Source of the DNA: an uncultured Alphaproteobacteria bacterium
Lineage (GTDB): Bacteria; Pseudomonadota; Alphaproteobacteria; HIMB59; GCA-002718135
Assembly (NCBI GenBank): GCA_902588745.1
Contig: CACIQI010000012.1
Span: forward strand, 1-45,941
DNA length: 45,941 nt
Direction of reading: 5' to 3'
Shown here: piece after piece, positions 16,909 through 26,130 of the stretch
How the letters are laid out: the number at the start of each line of letters is the position of its first letter
How positions within the stretch are numbered: position 1 is the stretch's first letter
Translations under genes and position numbers: made by a program
The notes under the pieces: model-generated
Told to the model about the DNA's origin: nothing
Seen by the model: the letters and a program-made list of their open reading frames with translations, nothing else
Database searches by the model: none

Positions 16909-18231
16909 ATGGCAAAAAATATATCTCTATCAACAATAAAAACTTTCAAAAATAAATTTTTAAGAAATAATAAAAATACAGCTTCACGAAATGCATTAAT
17001 TAAAAATGATTTAGCTAATGTTGCACTCAATTGGGAAAATTTTAGTCAAATTAATCATAATTTTTCTAATCTAATAAAAAAAGAACTACCTGCAACAAAC
17101 CAGATGGCATCAGGTAGATGTTGGGGATTTGCAGGATTAAATCTTATGCGTTTACAAGTTGTTGATAGCCTTGAACTTAATACATTTGAGTTTTCACAAA
17201 ATTATTTCATGTTTTGGGATAAGCTAGAAAAAGCAAATTATTTTTTAGAGAATATTATCAAATCAAGAGATGAATCATATGAGAGCAGATTAATTACTCA
17301 TCTTTTAAAAGCACCTGTGCAAGATGGTGGACAGTGGGATATGTTTGTAAACTTAATTAACAAGTACGGTGCAGTTCCAAAAGATGTAATGCCTGAAACA
17401 AATCATAGCAGTAAATCTGGAGCCATGAATTATATTTTGACTCACAAATTAAGAGAGTTTGCTTCTATACTAAGAAAGAAACCAGCTAAAAATTCTGCAG
17501 CCCTAAAAAAAGACATGATTGAAACAATTTATAATTTACTAGCAATGTTTCTTGGTCAACCACCAGATGTTATCAATTGGTCTACTAGAAATAAAGATAA
17601 TAGACATATTGTCATTTCAGACATGACACCAATTGATTTCTGCAAAAAATATGCTGATATCAATATTAAAGATAAAGTTTGCTTAATTCATGCTCCAATG
17701 AGCAATAAAAAATTTAATACAATGTACACAGTTGAATATCTTGGTAACGTTGTTGAAGGACAAATTATTAAATATTTAAATGTAGATATTAAAGAATTAA
17801 AAAAATCTGCAATGGACTCAATAAAAAACAACGAAGCTGTATGGTTTGGTTGTGATGTTGGGAAACGTTTTAGTCGTGATATGGGTGTACTTGATATGGG
17901 CATTTACGATTATGAAAATGTCTTCCAAACTTCATTTAAGATGAATAAACAAACTCGTTTAGAGTATGGTGATAGTGAAATGACTCATGCTATGCTTTTA
18001 ACGGGAGTCGATATTAAAAAAAGAAATTCAACTAAATGGAAAATTGAAAATAGCTGGGGAACAAAAAGTGGTAACCAAGGATATATGATGATGACCGATG
18101 AATGGTTTGATGAATATACCTATGAAGTTGTCATTGATAAAAAATATCTAAACAAAAGACTTTTAAAATACTTAGATATGGAACCAGTAGCGCTAGCACC
18201 TTGGGATCCAATGGGTGCTCTAGCTAGATAA
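16909..18231 (+). CDS. pepC: C1B-family cysteine aminopeptidase (PepC/bleomycin hydrolase type)
   Basis: Cytoplasmic papain-fold aminopeptidase that forms hexameric barrels in characterised relatives. The 440-residue protein keeps the full triad: Cys71 in SGRCWGFAG, His in THAMLLTGVD and Asn in KIENSWGTKSG. There is no signal peptide. Length fits the family. It begins 30 nt after topA and ends one base before the start of a small unknown gene. The C-terminal arm reads APWDPMGALAR, a tail of the type that enters the active site in this family. It may serve in recycling of peptides as an amino-acid source. Confidence 0.92.
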   Translation: MAKNISLSTIKTFKNKFLRNNKNTASRNALIKNDLANVALNWENFSQINHNFSNLIKKELPATNQMASGRCWGFAGLNLMRLQVVDSLELNTFEFSQNYFMFWDKLEKANYFLENIIKSRDESYESRLITHLLKAPVQDGGQWDMFVNLINKYGAVPKDVMPETNHSSKSGAMNYILTHKLREFASILRKKPAKNSAALKKDMIETIYNLLAMFLGQPPDVINWSTRNKDNRHIVISDMTPIDFCKKYADINIKDKVCLIHAPMSNKKFNTMYTVEYLGNVVEGQIIKYLNVDIKELKKSAMDSIKNNEAVWFGCDVGKRFSRDMGVLDMGIYDYENVFQTSFKMNKQTRLEYGDSEMTHAMLLTGVDIKKRNSTKWKIENSWGTKSGNQGYMMMTDEWFDEYTYEVVIDKKYLNKRLLKYLDMEPVALAPWDPMGALAR

Positions 18232-18232
18232 G

Positions 18233-18460
18233 TTGAATAAAGAAAACGCATCTAAAATTTGGAAATTAATTCAAGAAACTGGTGATTTTTTAAAAGGAAA
18301 ATTACCTGAACACCCCAATCATCCTAAGGGCAGAAATCCTTATGCTCATGTTGCATTAGAGGTAAAAAATCATTTTGGTATGACCTATAAAGATATACCT
18401 GATGAAAAATTTAATGAAGTTATTAATTATCTTGAAGAAATAAAATCTAATCCTGAGTAG
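18233..18460 (+). CDS. Small conserved-looking protein, function unknown
   Basis: A 75-residue, highly charged soluble protein. The start is a TTG one base after the pepC stop; no in-frame ATG precedes residue 50, so the TTG and translational re-initiation are the best reading. The central HPNHPKGRNPYAHVALEVK and the C-terminal YKDIPDEKFNEVINYLEEI look constrained. The latter is reminiscent of a segment found in some phage antirepressor-like and Bro/ORF6C-type proteins, but I cannot assign a function. The 3' end overlaps the MFS gene by 14 nt in convergent orientation. Confidence 0.65.
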   Translation: MNKENASKIWKLIQETGDFLKGKLPEHPNHPKGRNPYAHVALEVKNHFGMTYKDIPDEKFNEVINYLEEIKSNPE

Positions 18461-19628
18461 CTGTTCTTTGATTACCTTGAATGGGCAAGAAAATGATAAA
18501 GATTGAAACTATAGCCATCATTATTGCATTAATTAAAAATAAATAAGTAAACTCTAAAGTTATGAAATATATTTCTGAAATTAAGAATACAGATATTGGT
18601 CCTGATCCAAATGCAAGAATAAACTTAATTCCGTATACAACACCATGATACTTTTGGGGTGTAAATTTCCCAAGTAGGAGATTTTCAGTAGGCAGAATAC
18701 TTGCATTAAATACGGCAGCAAGAATACATAACACTACTAAAGAGTAACCAGATATGTAAGCTATTCCTAGGTAGCAAGGAAACTGAAGAAATATACCAAT
18801 TAAGTAAATAGTTTTTAAATTAAATCGATCAGCAAGTAAGCCTCCAACAAATGTTGTAGCACCAGAAATAAAATAGATAATTGCTATCATAAATCCAATT
18901 TGAATTGAGTTTATGTTACCAATTCGTATTTCAAATACTTTTGGTAAGGCTGTTTGTGTATTGTGAAAAGATAATCCAAGAGCAAACATTGATAATAGCA
19001 TTATTAATGCAATTAAAATCATCTCATTACGAGAATGATCTTGATCATCATTTTTAATAAAATAATTTTTGTAAGATATTTTATCAATTAAGATTAAGTA
19101 AATAAGAATAAACCCAATAATAATTGATATTAAACCAGGTAATATAAAAGCTAGTTGCCAATTTAGTAATTCTGTCAGAGTACCAGCTACAAATGCTCCA
19201 GAGCCTATCCCTACCCCACCAAAAATACCATTTACACCAAGCGCTCTTCCTTGTTTGTTAGCTGCATGAATCACCCAAGGAATTCCCACAGGATGATAAA
19301 TTGAACAGAAAAGTCCAAGAAGCGATAATGAAAAAAATAAAAAAGAAACTGATGTGCTTAAACCACATAATATGGAAGCTAATCCCATTCCAATAAACAT
19401 AATTGTCATTGTTCCTGAACGAGACCATCTATCACTAAGCCACCCGAAAGGAATTGCCCCTAAGCCAATTAGTAGAGCCCCAAGAGACCATAATCTAATT
19501 AATTGATCATAAGAAACATCCCATTCTTTTTCTATCGTCAGAACGATTACAAAATAAAATGCTGCAAACATATGCATGAGTGCATGACCTATTGATGAAA
19601 ATAGGAGTGTATAAAAAGTATTATTCAA
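18447..19628 (-). CDS. Major facilitator superfamily transporter
   Basis: A 393-residue protein with about 12 membrane segments and the MFS loop motif GWLSDRWSRSGTM between segments two and three; the matching motif in the second half is GGLLADRFNLKT. The N-terminal half has GIFGGVGIGSGAFVAG, typical of drug or metabolite exporters, but no substrate can be assigned. The start is a TTG at 19628 overlapping the msrB stop by 8 nt; the next Met is at residue 18, inside the first membrane segment. It is the last gene of the ntrY-led operon. Confidence 0.88.
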   Translation of the reverse strand: MNNTFYTLLFSSIGHALMHMFAAFYFVIVLTIEKEWDVSYDQLIRLWSLGALLIGLGAIPFGWLSDRWSRSGTMTIMFIGMGLASILCGLSTSVSFLFFSLSLLGLFCSIYHPVGIPWVIHAANKQGRALGVNGIFGGVGIGSGAFVAGTLTELLNWQLAFILPGLISIIIGFILIYLILIDKISYKNYFIKNDDQDHSRNEMILIALIMLLSMFALGLSFHNTQTALPKVFEIRIGNINSIQIGFMIAIIYFISGATTFVGGLLADRFNLKTIYLIGIFLQFPCYLGIAYISGYSLVVLCILAAVFNASILPTENLLLGKFTPQKYHGVVYGIKFILAFGSGPISVFLISEIYFITLEFTYLFLINAIMMAIVSIFIIFLPIQGNQRTATQD

Positions 19629-20016
19629 ACTCTTCGTAATTTATAGAAAGAGAATTTACACAATATCTTTTGCCAGTAGGCTCTGGACCGTCATCAAAGA
19701 CATGGCCTAGATGAGCATCACATTTGGCACACATAATTTCAATACGCACCATTCCATGCGATCTATCAGTCTCTGTTTTAATTGCTTCAGGTGATATTTG
19801 TTCAAAAAAACTTGGCCACCCACAATAAGAATCATATTTTGTTGAACTATTAAATAATTCATTACCACAGCATTTACATTTAAAAATACCACCATTAATA
19901 ATTTCAAAATTTTTACCAGAGAAAGGAGGTTCCGTTCCCTTTTGTCTTGTTACGTAATATTCATCTTCTGTGAGAAGAGATTTCCATTCCTGATCAGTTT
20001 TGACTATTTTGTTCAT
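19621..20016 (-). CDS. msrB: Peptide-methionine (R)-S-oxide reductase
   Basis: Reduces methionine-R-sulfoxide in oxidised proteins. The 131 residues contain the two zinc CXXC pairs (CKCCG and CAKCD), SYCGWPSFF, HLGHVFDDGPEPTG and the catalytic cysteine in KRYCVNS. No signal peptide, so cytoplasmic. It overlaps the EamA gene by 23 nt at its start and the MFS gene by 8 nt at its end. Confidence 0.96.
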   Translation of the reverse strand: MNKIVKTDQEWKSLLTEDEYYVTRQKGTEPPFSGKNFEIINGGIFKCKCCGNELFNSSTKYDSYCGWPSFFEQISPEAIKTETDRSHGMVRIEIMCAKCDAHLGHVFDDGPEPTGKRYCVNSLSINYEEFE

Positions 20017-20908
20017 TTTTAAATCTTATATTAGATAATATAATTCCTGTAATTATAAAAAAAACACCTACGATATGAAATATTGCAAAACTTTCATTTA
20101 AAAAAGTTATTGCCCAAATTGCAGCAAAGACAGGTATGAAGTGCAAAAATAAACCAGCTCTGTTTGGTCCAATCAAATATACACCTTTATTCCAAGCAAA
20201 ATAAGCAGCAATACTTGCAAAAATAGCAACATATATAATAATGAAAAAATCATAGGGTGATGAAAGTAAAAAGGTACCATTAAAAGATTCAAAAAGATAA
20301 AATGGAATTATAAAAAATAAACCAATAATAATCATTACTTCTAAGCTTGCTAATTGTGGAATTGATGTATCCAATTTTTTTAACAGCACTGAATATAAAC
20401 ACCAAGATATTACAGCGGCAAACATCCATATATCACCAATAGTAAAATTAAGAGTATATAAATTACTTAAATTTCCTTTTAAAATTATTGCTAAAGCACC
20501 TAATAAAGATAAAATTATACCAATTAATTGTAGTTTTGAGATTTTAGTTCGAAACATTAGCCAAGAAAAACCAATCATAATTACTGGTGCAGTAGATGCC
20601 ATTATAGTAGAATTTAAAACTAAAGTAGTTTGTAATGAAATATATGTAAATGAGTTAAATATTGTAACACTTAAAATACTTAATGTAGTCATCAGTAAAA
20701 AGTTTTCTTTATAATAATTTAAATTTTCCAAAATGCTTTTAAGAGTGAAAGGTAATAGTAAAAGCAAAGCTAAAGACCATCTAAAAAAACTTAATTTAAA
20801 TGGTGAAAGATCAGTTAAATGAGCAACTTTTCCAAAAAAAAAATTTCCTGACCAAAATAAAGAAGAGGCTGTTAACAATATTACTGCTAACATTAAGTTT
20901 CTTGACAT
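19994..20908 (-). CDS. EamA/DMT-family transporter
   Basis: A 304-residue inner-membrane protein with about ten hydrophobic segments in two EamA repeats. The first half has SLFWSGNFFFGKVAHLTDLSPF and FRWSLALLLLLPF, the second IAAYFAWNKGVYLIGPNRAGLFLHFIPVFAAIWA, both typical of drug/metabolite exporters of the RhaT/YdcZ-like group. The substrate is unknown. The ATG directly follows the stop of the upstream dehydrogenase gene. Confidence 0.9.
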   Translation of the reverse strand: MSRNLMLAVILLTASSLFWSGNFFFGKVAHLTDLSPFKLSFFRWSLALLLLLPFTLKSILENLNYYKENFLLMTTLSILSVTIFNSFTYISLQTTLVLNSTIMASTAPVIMIGFSWLMFRTKISKLQLIGIILSLLGALAIILKGNLSNLYTLNFTIGDIWMFAAVISWCLYSVLLKKLDTSIPQLASLEVMIIIGLFFIIPFYLFESFNGTFLLSSPYDFFIIIYVAIFASIAAYFAWNKGVYLIGPNRAGLFLHFIPVFAAIWAITFLNESFAIFHIVGVFFIITGIILSNIRFKNEQNSQN

Positions 20909-21781
20909 TTATTTATCTACAAGAGTCATGAGAGATGAAGTATCAAACCTGTTGCCACCATTTTTTTGAACTTCCTCATAATATTTATCAACTATTTTTG
21001 TAACAGGAAGAATTGCACCATTTTTTTCTGCTTCATTAAAACAAATTGATAAATCTTTACGCATCCAATCAACTGCAAAGCCATAATCAAATTTACCATC
21101 AAGCATAGTTCTATATCTATTTTCCATTTGCCACGATTGAGCAGCACCCTTTGATATAACGCTAAGAACCTTTTCCATATCCACATGTGATTTTTTTCCA
21201 AAAGCCATTGCTTCAGATAAACCTTGCACTAATCCCGCAATACAAATTTGATTTATCATTTTAGCTATTTGACCAGATCCAGATGGACCAATAAGTTCAA
21301 CTGCTTTGCCATAAGATGTGAGGACTGGTTTTACAGTATTATAATCTTTTTCATCCCCACCTAACATAATGGAGAGAACACCATTTTCTGCACCCGCTTG
21401 ACCACCAGAAACAGGAGCATCAAGAAAACTTAATTTTTTATCTTTAAGTTTTAGATAGTAATTTCTTGCTATCTCTGCGGAAGCTGTTGTGTGGTCAACA
21501 ATAATTGATCCTTCAGATACTTTTGAAAGAATACCAGTTTCACTTTCCATTACTTCAATAATATCTTCATCGCGTCCAACACACATAAAAACTATTTCTG
21601 AGTTTTGAGAAGCATCGCCAGGAGTTTTAGCCATGCTGCCTTTATACTCTTGTACCCATTTTTCTGCTTTAGCATTCGTTCTATTATAAACGGTTACATT
21701 ATAACCATTTTTTTGAAGATGACCTGCCATTGGATAACCCATTACTCCTAATCCAATAAAAGAAACATTTTTAATACTCAT
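20909..21781 (-). CDS. 3-hydroxyisobutyrate dehydrogenase-family oxidoreductase
   Basis: NAD(P)-dependent beta-hydroxyacid dehydrogenase, 290 residues. It has the Rossmann motif GLGVMGYPMAGHL, the substrate-binding DAPVSGGQAGAENG and the catalytic lysine in GQIAKMINQ. Candidate activities are 3-hydroxyisobutyrate dehydrogenase or 2-hydroxy-3-oxopropionate (tartronate semialdehyde) reductase; sequence alone does not decide. Its start overlaps the stop of the inositol-phosphatase-like gene as ATGA. No valine-catabolism genes are adjacent. Confidence 0.9.
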   Translation of the reverse strand: MSIKNVSFIGLGVMGYPMAGHLQKNGYNVTVYNRTNAKAEKWVQEYKGSMAKTPGDASQNSEIVFMCVGRDEDIIEVMESETGILSKVSEGSIIVDHTTASAEIARNYYLKLKDKKLSFLDAPVSGGQAGAENGVLSIMLGGDEKDYNTVKPVLTSYGKAVELIGPSGSGQIAKMINQICIAGLVQGLSEAMAFGKKSHVDMEKVLSVISKGAAQSWQMENRYRTMLDGKFDYGFAVDWMRKDLSICFNEAEKNGAILPVTKIVDKYYEEVQKNGGNRFDTSSLMTLVDK

Positions 21782-22584
21782 GAATATTCTCCTAATTTTT
21801 CTAAAATTTTTAAATTTAAATCATCCGAATTACTTACAATTAAATTCTTATTCTTTTTTGTAAAGTCATATTTATTTTTATCAAAATCAATGTCAGATCC
21901 ACCTGCTTCTCTTACAAAAAGGATACCTGGAATATGATCCCAGGGAGATAGTTTTGATAAAATAGCAAAATTTCTAATTCCAATACCTATATCTATATAT
22001 TCAAAACCAATGCATCTATAAGAGTTAACTTCTTTAAATATATTTTTAAATATCTTTAACTTATCTTTAAATCCTGGTTCCCAATACTTTGTGCTTATTG
22101 ATCCAATAGTTTCTTCAATTATATTAACACCTTTTGTAACAACTTTATTATTATTGATATAAGCACCTTCATTTACAATTGCTGAACACATAATATTTTC
22201 TAAAGGCTTATATATCCAAGAACGCAAAATCTTTTCTTTAAATGTTAGAGCGATCATTATAGCAAATTTATCTCTGCCATTAGCAAAATTTGTTGTTCCA
22301 TCTATTGGATCAACAGTCCAACAATATGAATCATTATTATAAAAATTAATTATATTTTCATTTCTAGAATATTCTTCTTCTCCTATAAAATTAGAAGATG
22401 GTAGAATTTTTAAGAGATTTTTTTTTAATTCTTTTTCTGCTTCTATATCTGCTGCTGTTACTAAATCAGATCCATTTTTATAATTAATCTCATCGTCTGA
22501 TAAATTTTTAAATTTCGGCAAAATAATATTTTTACTTACAGTAAAACAAATATCCTCTATGTCTTCTTGCTTTATATTATCCAT
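21778..22584 (-). CDS. Inositol monophosphatase-family phosphatase
   Basis: A 268-residue lithium-sensitive-type phosphatase. Metal ligands are visible in FIGEEEYS, in DPIDGTTNFANG and in SPWDHIPGILFVREAGG. Family members include inositol monophosphatase (SuhB), histidinol-phosphatase (HisN) and PAP phosphatase (CysQ). The GEEE and WDHIPG variants do not allow a clear choice. It sits inside the ntrYX-trkA operon, coupled on both sides by short overlaps. Confidence 0.88.
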   Translation of the reverse strand: MDNIKQEDIEDICFTVSKNIILPKFKNLSDDEINYKNGSDLVTAADIEAEKELKKNLLKILPSSNFIGEEEYSRNENIINFYNNDSYCWTVDPIDGTTNFANGRDKFAIMIALTFKEKILRSWIYKPLENIMCSAIVNEGAYINNNKVVTKGVNIIEETIGSISTKYWEPGFKDKLKIFKNIFKEVNSYRCIGFEYIDIGIGIRNFAILSKLSPWDHIPGILFVREAGGSDIDFDKNKYDFTKKNKNLIVSNSDDLNLKILEKLGEYS

Positions 22585-23422
22585 TAATACATGCTTCGGT
22601 GTACATTTCTGCTAGTTTTAAAGTAATATTACCAATTTTACCTTTATTGATTTTTTTATTATCAATTTTTAGAATAGGAGTAATAAAACTTCCAGAACTT
22701 GTTAAAAATGCCTCATCTGCATTAACTAATTGCTTATGGGTAAATTTTTTTTCTACTAATTTCAGTTTAGTTTTTTTTATAATTTTTAAGAGAGATGTTC
22801 TAGTTACTCCTTTTAAAATATCTGAGTTAGCAGGATGAGTTATTAAATTATTTCTTTTTATAATCCAAATATTAGAAGATGTGCCCTCAGTTACTTTTCC
22901 ATCTTGTATTAAAATTGCCTCATAAGCATTTTTCTTTTTGGCCATATTTGCTGCTATAATATTTGGCAGTAAATTTACTGTTTTAATATCACGTCTTTTC
23001 CATCTAAGATCTTGATATGTAATTGCATTTACTCCAACAAATTTTTTTCCAGGTAAATTAAAACTTTTATTTCTTGTATATATAATCAAAGTTGGGATTA
23101 AATTTTTTTGATATTTATGTTCTCTAAATTGAGTACCTCTTGTAATTTGTAAATATATTATACCATTTCTTGTTTTATTTTTCTTTAAAAGATTTAGAAA
23201 AATATTATTTAGATTTTTTTTATTGATTGTAAATTTAATTTCTAATTCACGAAGAGAATATTTTAATCTCTTAAGATGAAAATCTAAATCAATTAAATTA
23301 TCATCCAAAACTGCGATAACTTCATAAACACTATCAGCAAATTGCAATCCTCTATCCTCTATATGAATTTTTGCAGATTTAAAATTTACAAATTTGTTAT
23401 TTATAAAGGCAAAATTTGGCAT
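22577..23422 (-). CDS. Class IV aminotransferase, probably D-amino-acid transaminase
   Basis: PLP-dependent fold-type IV aminotransferase, 281 residues from the ATG at 23422 (a TTG just before it is ignored). Motifs: DRGLQFADSVYEV, the PLP lysine in RRDIKTVNLLPN, and VTEGTSSNIWI, which binds the cofactor phosphate. The arrangement fits D-alanine/D-amino-acid transaminase better than branched-chain aminotransferase or aminodeoxychorismate lyase, and would supply D-glutamate or D-alanine for peptidoglycan. It lies 4 nt after trkA. Confidence 0.85.
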   Translation of the reverse strand: MPNFAFINNKFVNFKSAKIHIEDRGLQFADSVYEVIAVLDDNLIDLDFHLKRLKYSLRELEIKFTINKKNLNNIFLNLLKKNKTRNGIIYLQITRGTQFREHKYQKNLIPTLIIYTRNKSFNLPGKKFVGVNAITYQDLRWKRRDIKTVNLLPNIIAANMAKKKNAYEAILIQDGKVTEGTSSNIWIIKRNNLITHPANSDILKGVTRTSLLKIIKKTKLKLVEKKFTHKQLVNADEAFLTSSGSFITPILKIDNKKINKGKIGNITLKLAEMYTEACING

Positions 23423-23426
23423 CAAA

Positions 23427-24791
23427 TTAAACTTTTGATAAAAGTTTTTCTAGTTTTTTTATACAATTTGTTTCAGCAAAAAAAACAACATCATCATTTT
23501 CTTTAAATACAGTTTGACTATTAGGAATTATAATTTTTTTATCTCTTACAATGGAGCCGATACGTATACCTTTTGGCAGTTCTAATTCTTTAAGATTTTT
23601 ATTACAGAGAAATGACTCTGATTGAATATCAGCCTCAATTACTTCACCAAAACCTTCACCTATTGAATAATCGTTTCTTATTTTTACACCTCTTACTTTT
23701 TCTAAAATTTTAGAAATCGTAATGATTTTTGGATCTATTGTCATGTCAACACCAATATTAGATAACAAAGATGAATAATTGCTATTATTGATTAAAGTTA
23801 TTGATGTTTCAGCACCTGCTCTTTTAGCTAATAAGGAAGATAATATATTAACTTCATCATCTTCAGTAATGGATATAAAATAGCTAGCCTCTGATATATT
23901 TACCTCTTCAAGTATCTGATTATCTAAACCATCTCCGCATGTAACAGTAATATTTTCTAAATTTGACGCAAGAAATTCAGCACGTTCTTTGTTAGCTTCA
24001 ATTAATTCAGTTTTTATGTAAGTTTCAGAACTTTCAATTAATTGTGCCAAAGAAAATCCAATGTTGCCCCCACCAATAACAACTACTTTTTTGGCTTGTA
24101 ACTCTTGATGTCCAAATTCAGATAAAACATCAGTCAAATTGTCAGTTTCAACAACTAAAAAAATTGTATCTTTTTTTTCAATTTTTGTTGATGAATTTAC
24201 AGTAAATTTTTGATCACCTCTAAATATAAACATTATGTTAGCAAGGTAATCAGGAAATTTTTGAGATAATTCTCTAACAGTTAGACCTGAATGTAAAAAA
24301 TTATCTTCACATTTTAATCCAATTAATTTCAATTTTTTATCAGATAGCTCAACCATATCTATAGTTCCTGGTGAGATTAATCTTCTGAATATACCTTTTG
24401 CAACCTCTTGTTCTGGAGAAATTATTGCATCTATTGGAAAATTTTCATCATTATATAACTCTTTCCAATCATTTTTTAAATAATCCTGTTGTCTAATTCT
24501 TGCTATTTTCTTTTTAATTTTAAATAAAGAATAGCCAATTTGACAAGTAACCATATTTGTTTCATCACTCTTTGTAACTGCAATTAGTATTTCACAGTCA
24601 TTAGCACCAGCATTCTCTAGAACTGATGGCATACTAGGAATTCCATTTATGGTTTTTACATCCAAATTTTCAGATACTTTACTTAATTTATTTTCATCTT
24701 CATCGATAACAGTAACTTCAAAATTTTCACGTGATAATTTATCAGCTATGCTATAACCAACATCTCCAGCACCACAAATAATTGTTTTCAT
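23427..24791 (-). CDS. trkA: Potassium uptake regulatory protein TrkA
   Basis: Peripheral NAD(H)-binding subunit that gates the TrkH/TrkG potassium channel. The 454 residues contain the expected tandem layout. RCK_N Rossmann domain one starts IICGAGDVGYSIADKLS; RCK_C one surrounds KLIGLKCEDNFLHSGLTVREL. Rossmann domain two starts VVVIGGGNIGFSLAQLIE; RCK_C two is at the C-terminus. It follows ntrX by 7 nt, the usual alphaproteobacterial position. No trkH is in the window. Confidence 0.96.
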   Translation of the reverse strand: MKTIICGAGDVGYSIADKLSRENFEVTVIDEDENKLSKVSENLDVKTINGIPSMPSVLENAGANDCEILIAVTKSDETNMVTCQIGYSLFKIKKKIARIRQQDYLKNDWKELYNDENFPIDAIISPEQEVAKGIFRRLISPGTIDMVELSDKKLKLIGLKCEDNFLHSGLTVRELSQKFPDYLANIMFIFRGDQKFTVNSSTKIEKKDTIFLVVETDNLTDVLSEFGHQELQAKKVVVIGGGNIGFSLAQLIESSETYIKTELIEANKERAEFLASNLENITVTCGDGLDNQILEEVNISEASYFISITEDDEVNILSSLLAKRAGAETSITLINNSNYSSLLSNIGVDMTIDPKIITISKILEKVRGVKIRNDYSIGEGFGEVIEADIQSESFLCNKNLKELELPKGIRIGSIVRDKKIIIPNSQTVFKENDDVVFFAETNCIKKLEKLLSKV

Positions 24792-24798
24792 TTATTAA

Positions 24799-26130
24799 TT
24801 AATCTACTTTAATATCTAGTGATTTAAACTTTCTATAAAGAGCAGTTCTCTCCATTCCTGTAAACTCAGAAACTTTAGTTATATTACCATTAAATCTCTT
24901 AATTTGCGATATTAAATAATTTTTTTCAAACTCAGATCTTGCTTCTTTTAAAGACAAATCTAATGAATTATTTGAAGAATTTGACGCAGTATCATCTCCC
25001 ATTTGAAGTGCTAAATCATCTACCTCCAACTCTTTTATATTTTGATCTTGATTAAGTATTAGACTTTTCTCAACATAGTTTATCAATTGAGATATATTTC
25101 CAGGCCAATCATACATTTGTAACTTAGTTAAGGCTTTAGAAGAAAATTTAAAATTTAAATTTCCTCCACTTTTTTCATTTAAATAAAAATTCAGAATAGG
25201 AAGAACATCATCTTTCCTTTCAGAGAGAGATTTAAATTTTATAAAGTCAGTTGAAATTCTATCATATAACCTTTTAATGAAATTACCTTTTTCAATTTCT
25301 ATTTCTAAATTTTTCTCAGTAATTGTAATAATTTTATGATTTAATTTAATATCGAGATCTTCAAAAAATTTTTTGTTTTCTAGAAAATTTAAAAGTTTTT
25401 TTTGATAAATATTTGGTAGTGTCTCAATATTGAGCAGTATTAATGAATTATTATTTGATCGATAAAAAATATTTTCATTAATTGTGTTTTTATTTTCCAC
25501 AAACATATTATCCAATGCTTCATTTGTAAGTTTTTTAAAATCAATTGATATAGGAAGCTTATCTTTATATTTTGAATTTTGATGTATTAAATTCGTAAAA
25601 TGTTTTTTTCCTGTTCCAAATGGCCCTTCAATTAATAATCTTGAATTACTTGAACTCTGTTCATTTAAATGTTTGTTAATTTTTTTTATGAATTCTGATT
25701 CTCCTATTAGTGGTATAGTTTTAATTAAGGTATCTTTTAAATTTTTATTTTCACTCAATAATGATGAACTTTCTATTGCTCTTTTAGTAAGAATAATTAA
25801 TTTATCACTATTAAATGGCTTTTCTAAAAAGTCGTATGCTCCATTTTTTATAGATTTTACAGCAAGATCAACAGTACCATGACCACTGATAATTATAATT
25901 GGAATATTGCTATTAATCGATTTGAATTCTTTTAAAATTTCAATACCGTCTAATTTACTGTTAGATAACCAAACATCTAAAATTACTAAATCAGGCTTAA
26001 TTTCATTAAATTTACTAATTGCTTCATCTGAATTAAGTGCAATTGAAGTATTATAATTTTCATCTTTTAAAATTTCTGAAATAAGAAAACAAATATCTTT
26101 TTCATCATCTATAATTAAAACTTTATGCAT
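24799..26130 (-). CDS. ntrX: NtrX-like response regulator with degenerate AAA+ domain
   Basis: Partner of NtrY. From the ATG at 26130 (443 residues; a TTG 9 nt upstream is ignored) it has a complete receiver domain, with acidic pair DDE, phosphoacceptor Asp in LVILDVWLSN and Lys in LEKPF. A central AAA+ domain follows, then a C-terminal Fis-type helix-turn-helix (ITKVSEFTGMERTALYRKFKSL). The AAA+ part is unusual: Walker A survives as GPFGTGKK, the Walker B aspartate is gone (LILLNIETL instead of LFLDEI) and the GAFTGA sigma-54 loop is absent. It is therefore unlikely to activate sigma-54 promoters. It overlaps ntrY by 8 nt. Confidence 0.93.
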   Translation of the reverse strand: MHKVLIIDDEKDICFLISEILKDENYNTSIALNSDEAISKFNEIKPDLVILDVWLSNSKLDGIEILKEFKSINSNIPIIIISGHGTVDLAVKSIKNGAYDFLEKPFNSDKLIILTKRAIESSSLLSENKNLKDTLIKTIPLIGESEFIKKINKHLNEQSSSNSRLLIEGPFGTGKKHFTNLIHQNSKYKDKLPISIDFKKLTNEALDNMFVENKNTINENIFYRSNNNSLILLNIETLPNIYQKKLLNFLENKKFFEDLDIKLNHKIITITEKNLEIEIEKGNFIKRLYDRISTDFIKFKSLSERKDDVLPILNFYLNEKSGGNLNFKFSSKALTKLQMYDWPGNISQLINYVEKSLILNQDQNIKELEVDDLALQMGDDTASNSSNNSLDLSLKEARSEFEKNYLISQIKRFNGNITKVSEFTGMERTALYRKFKSLDIKVD

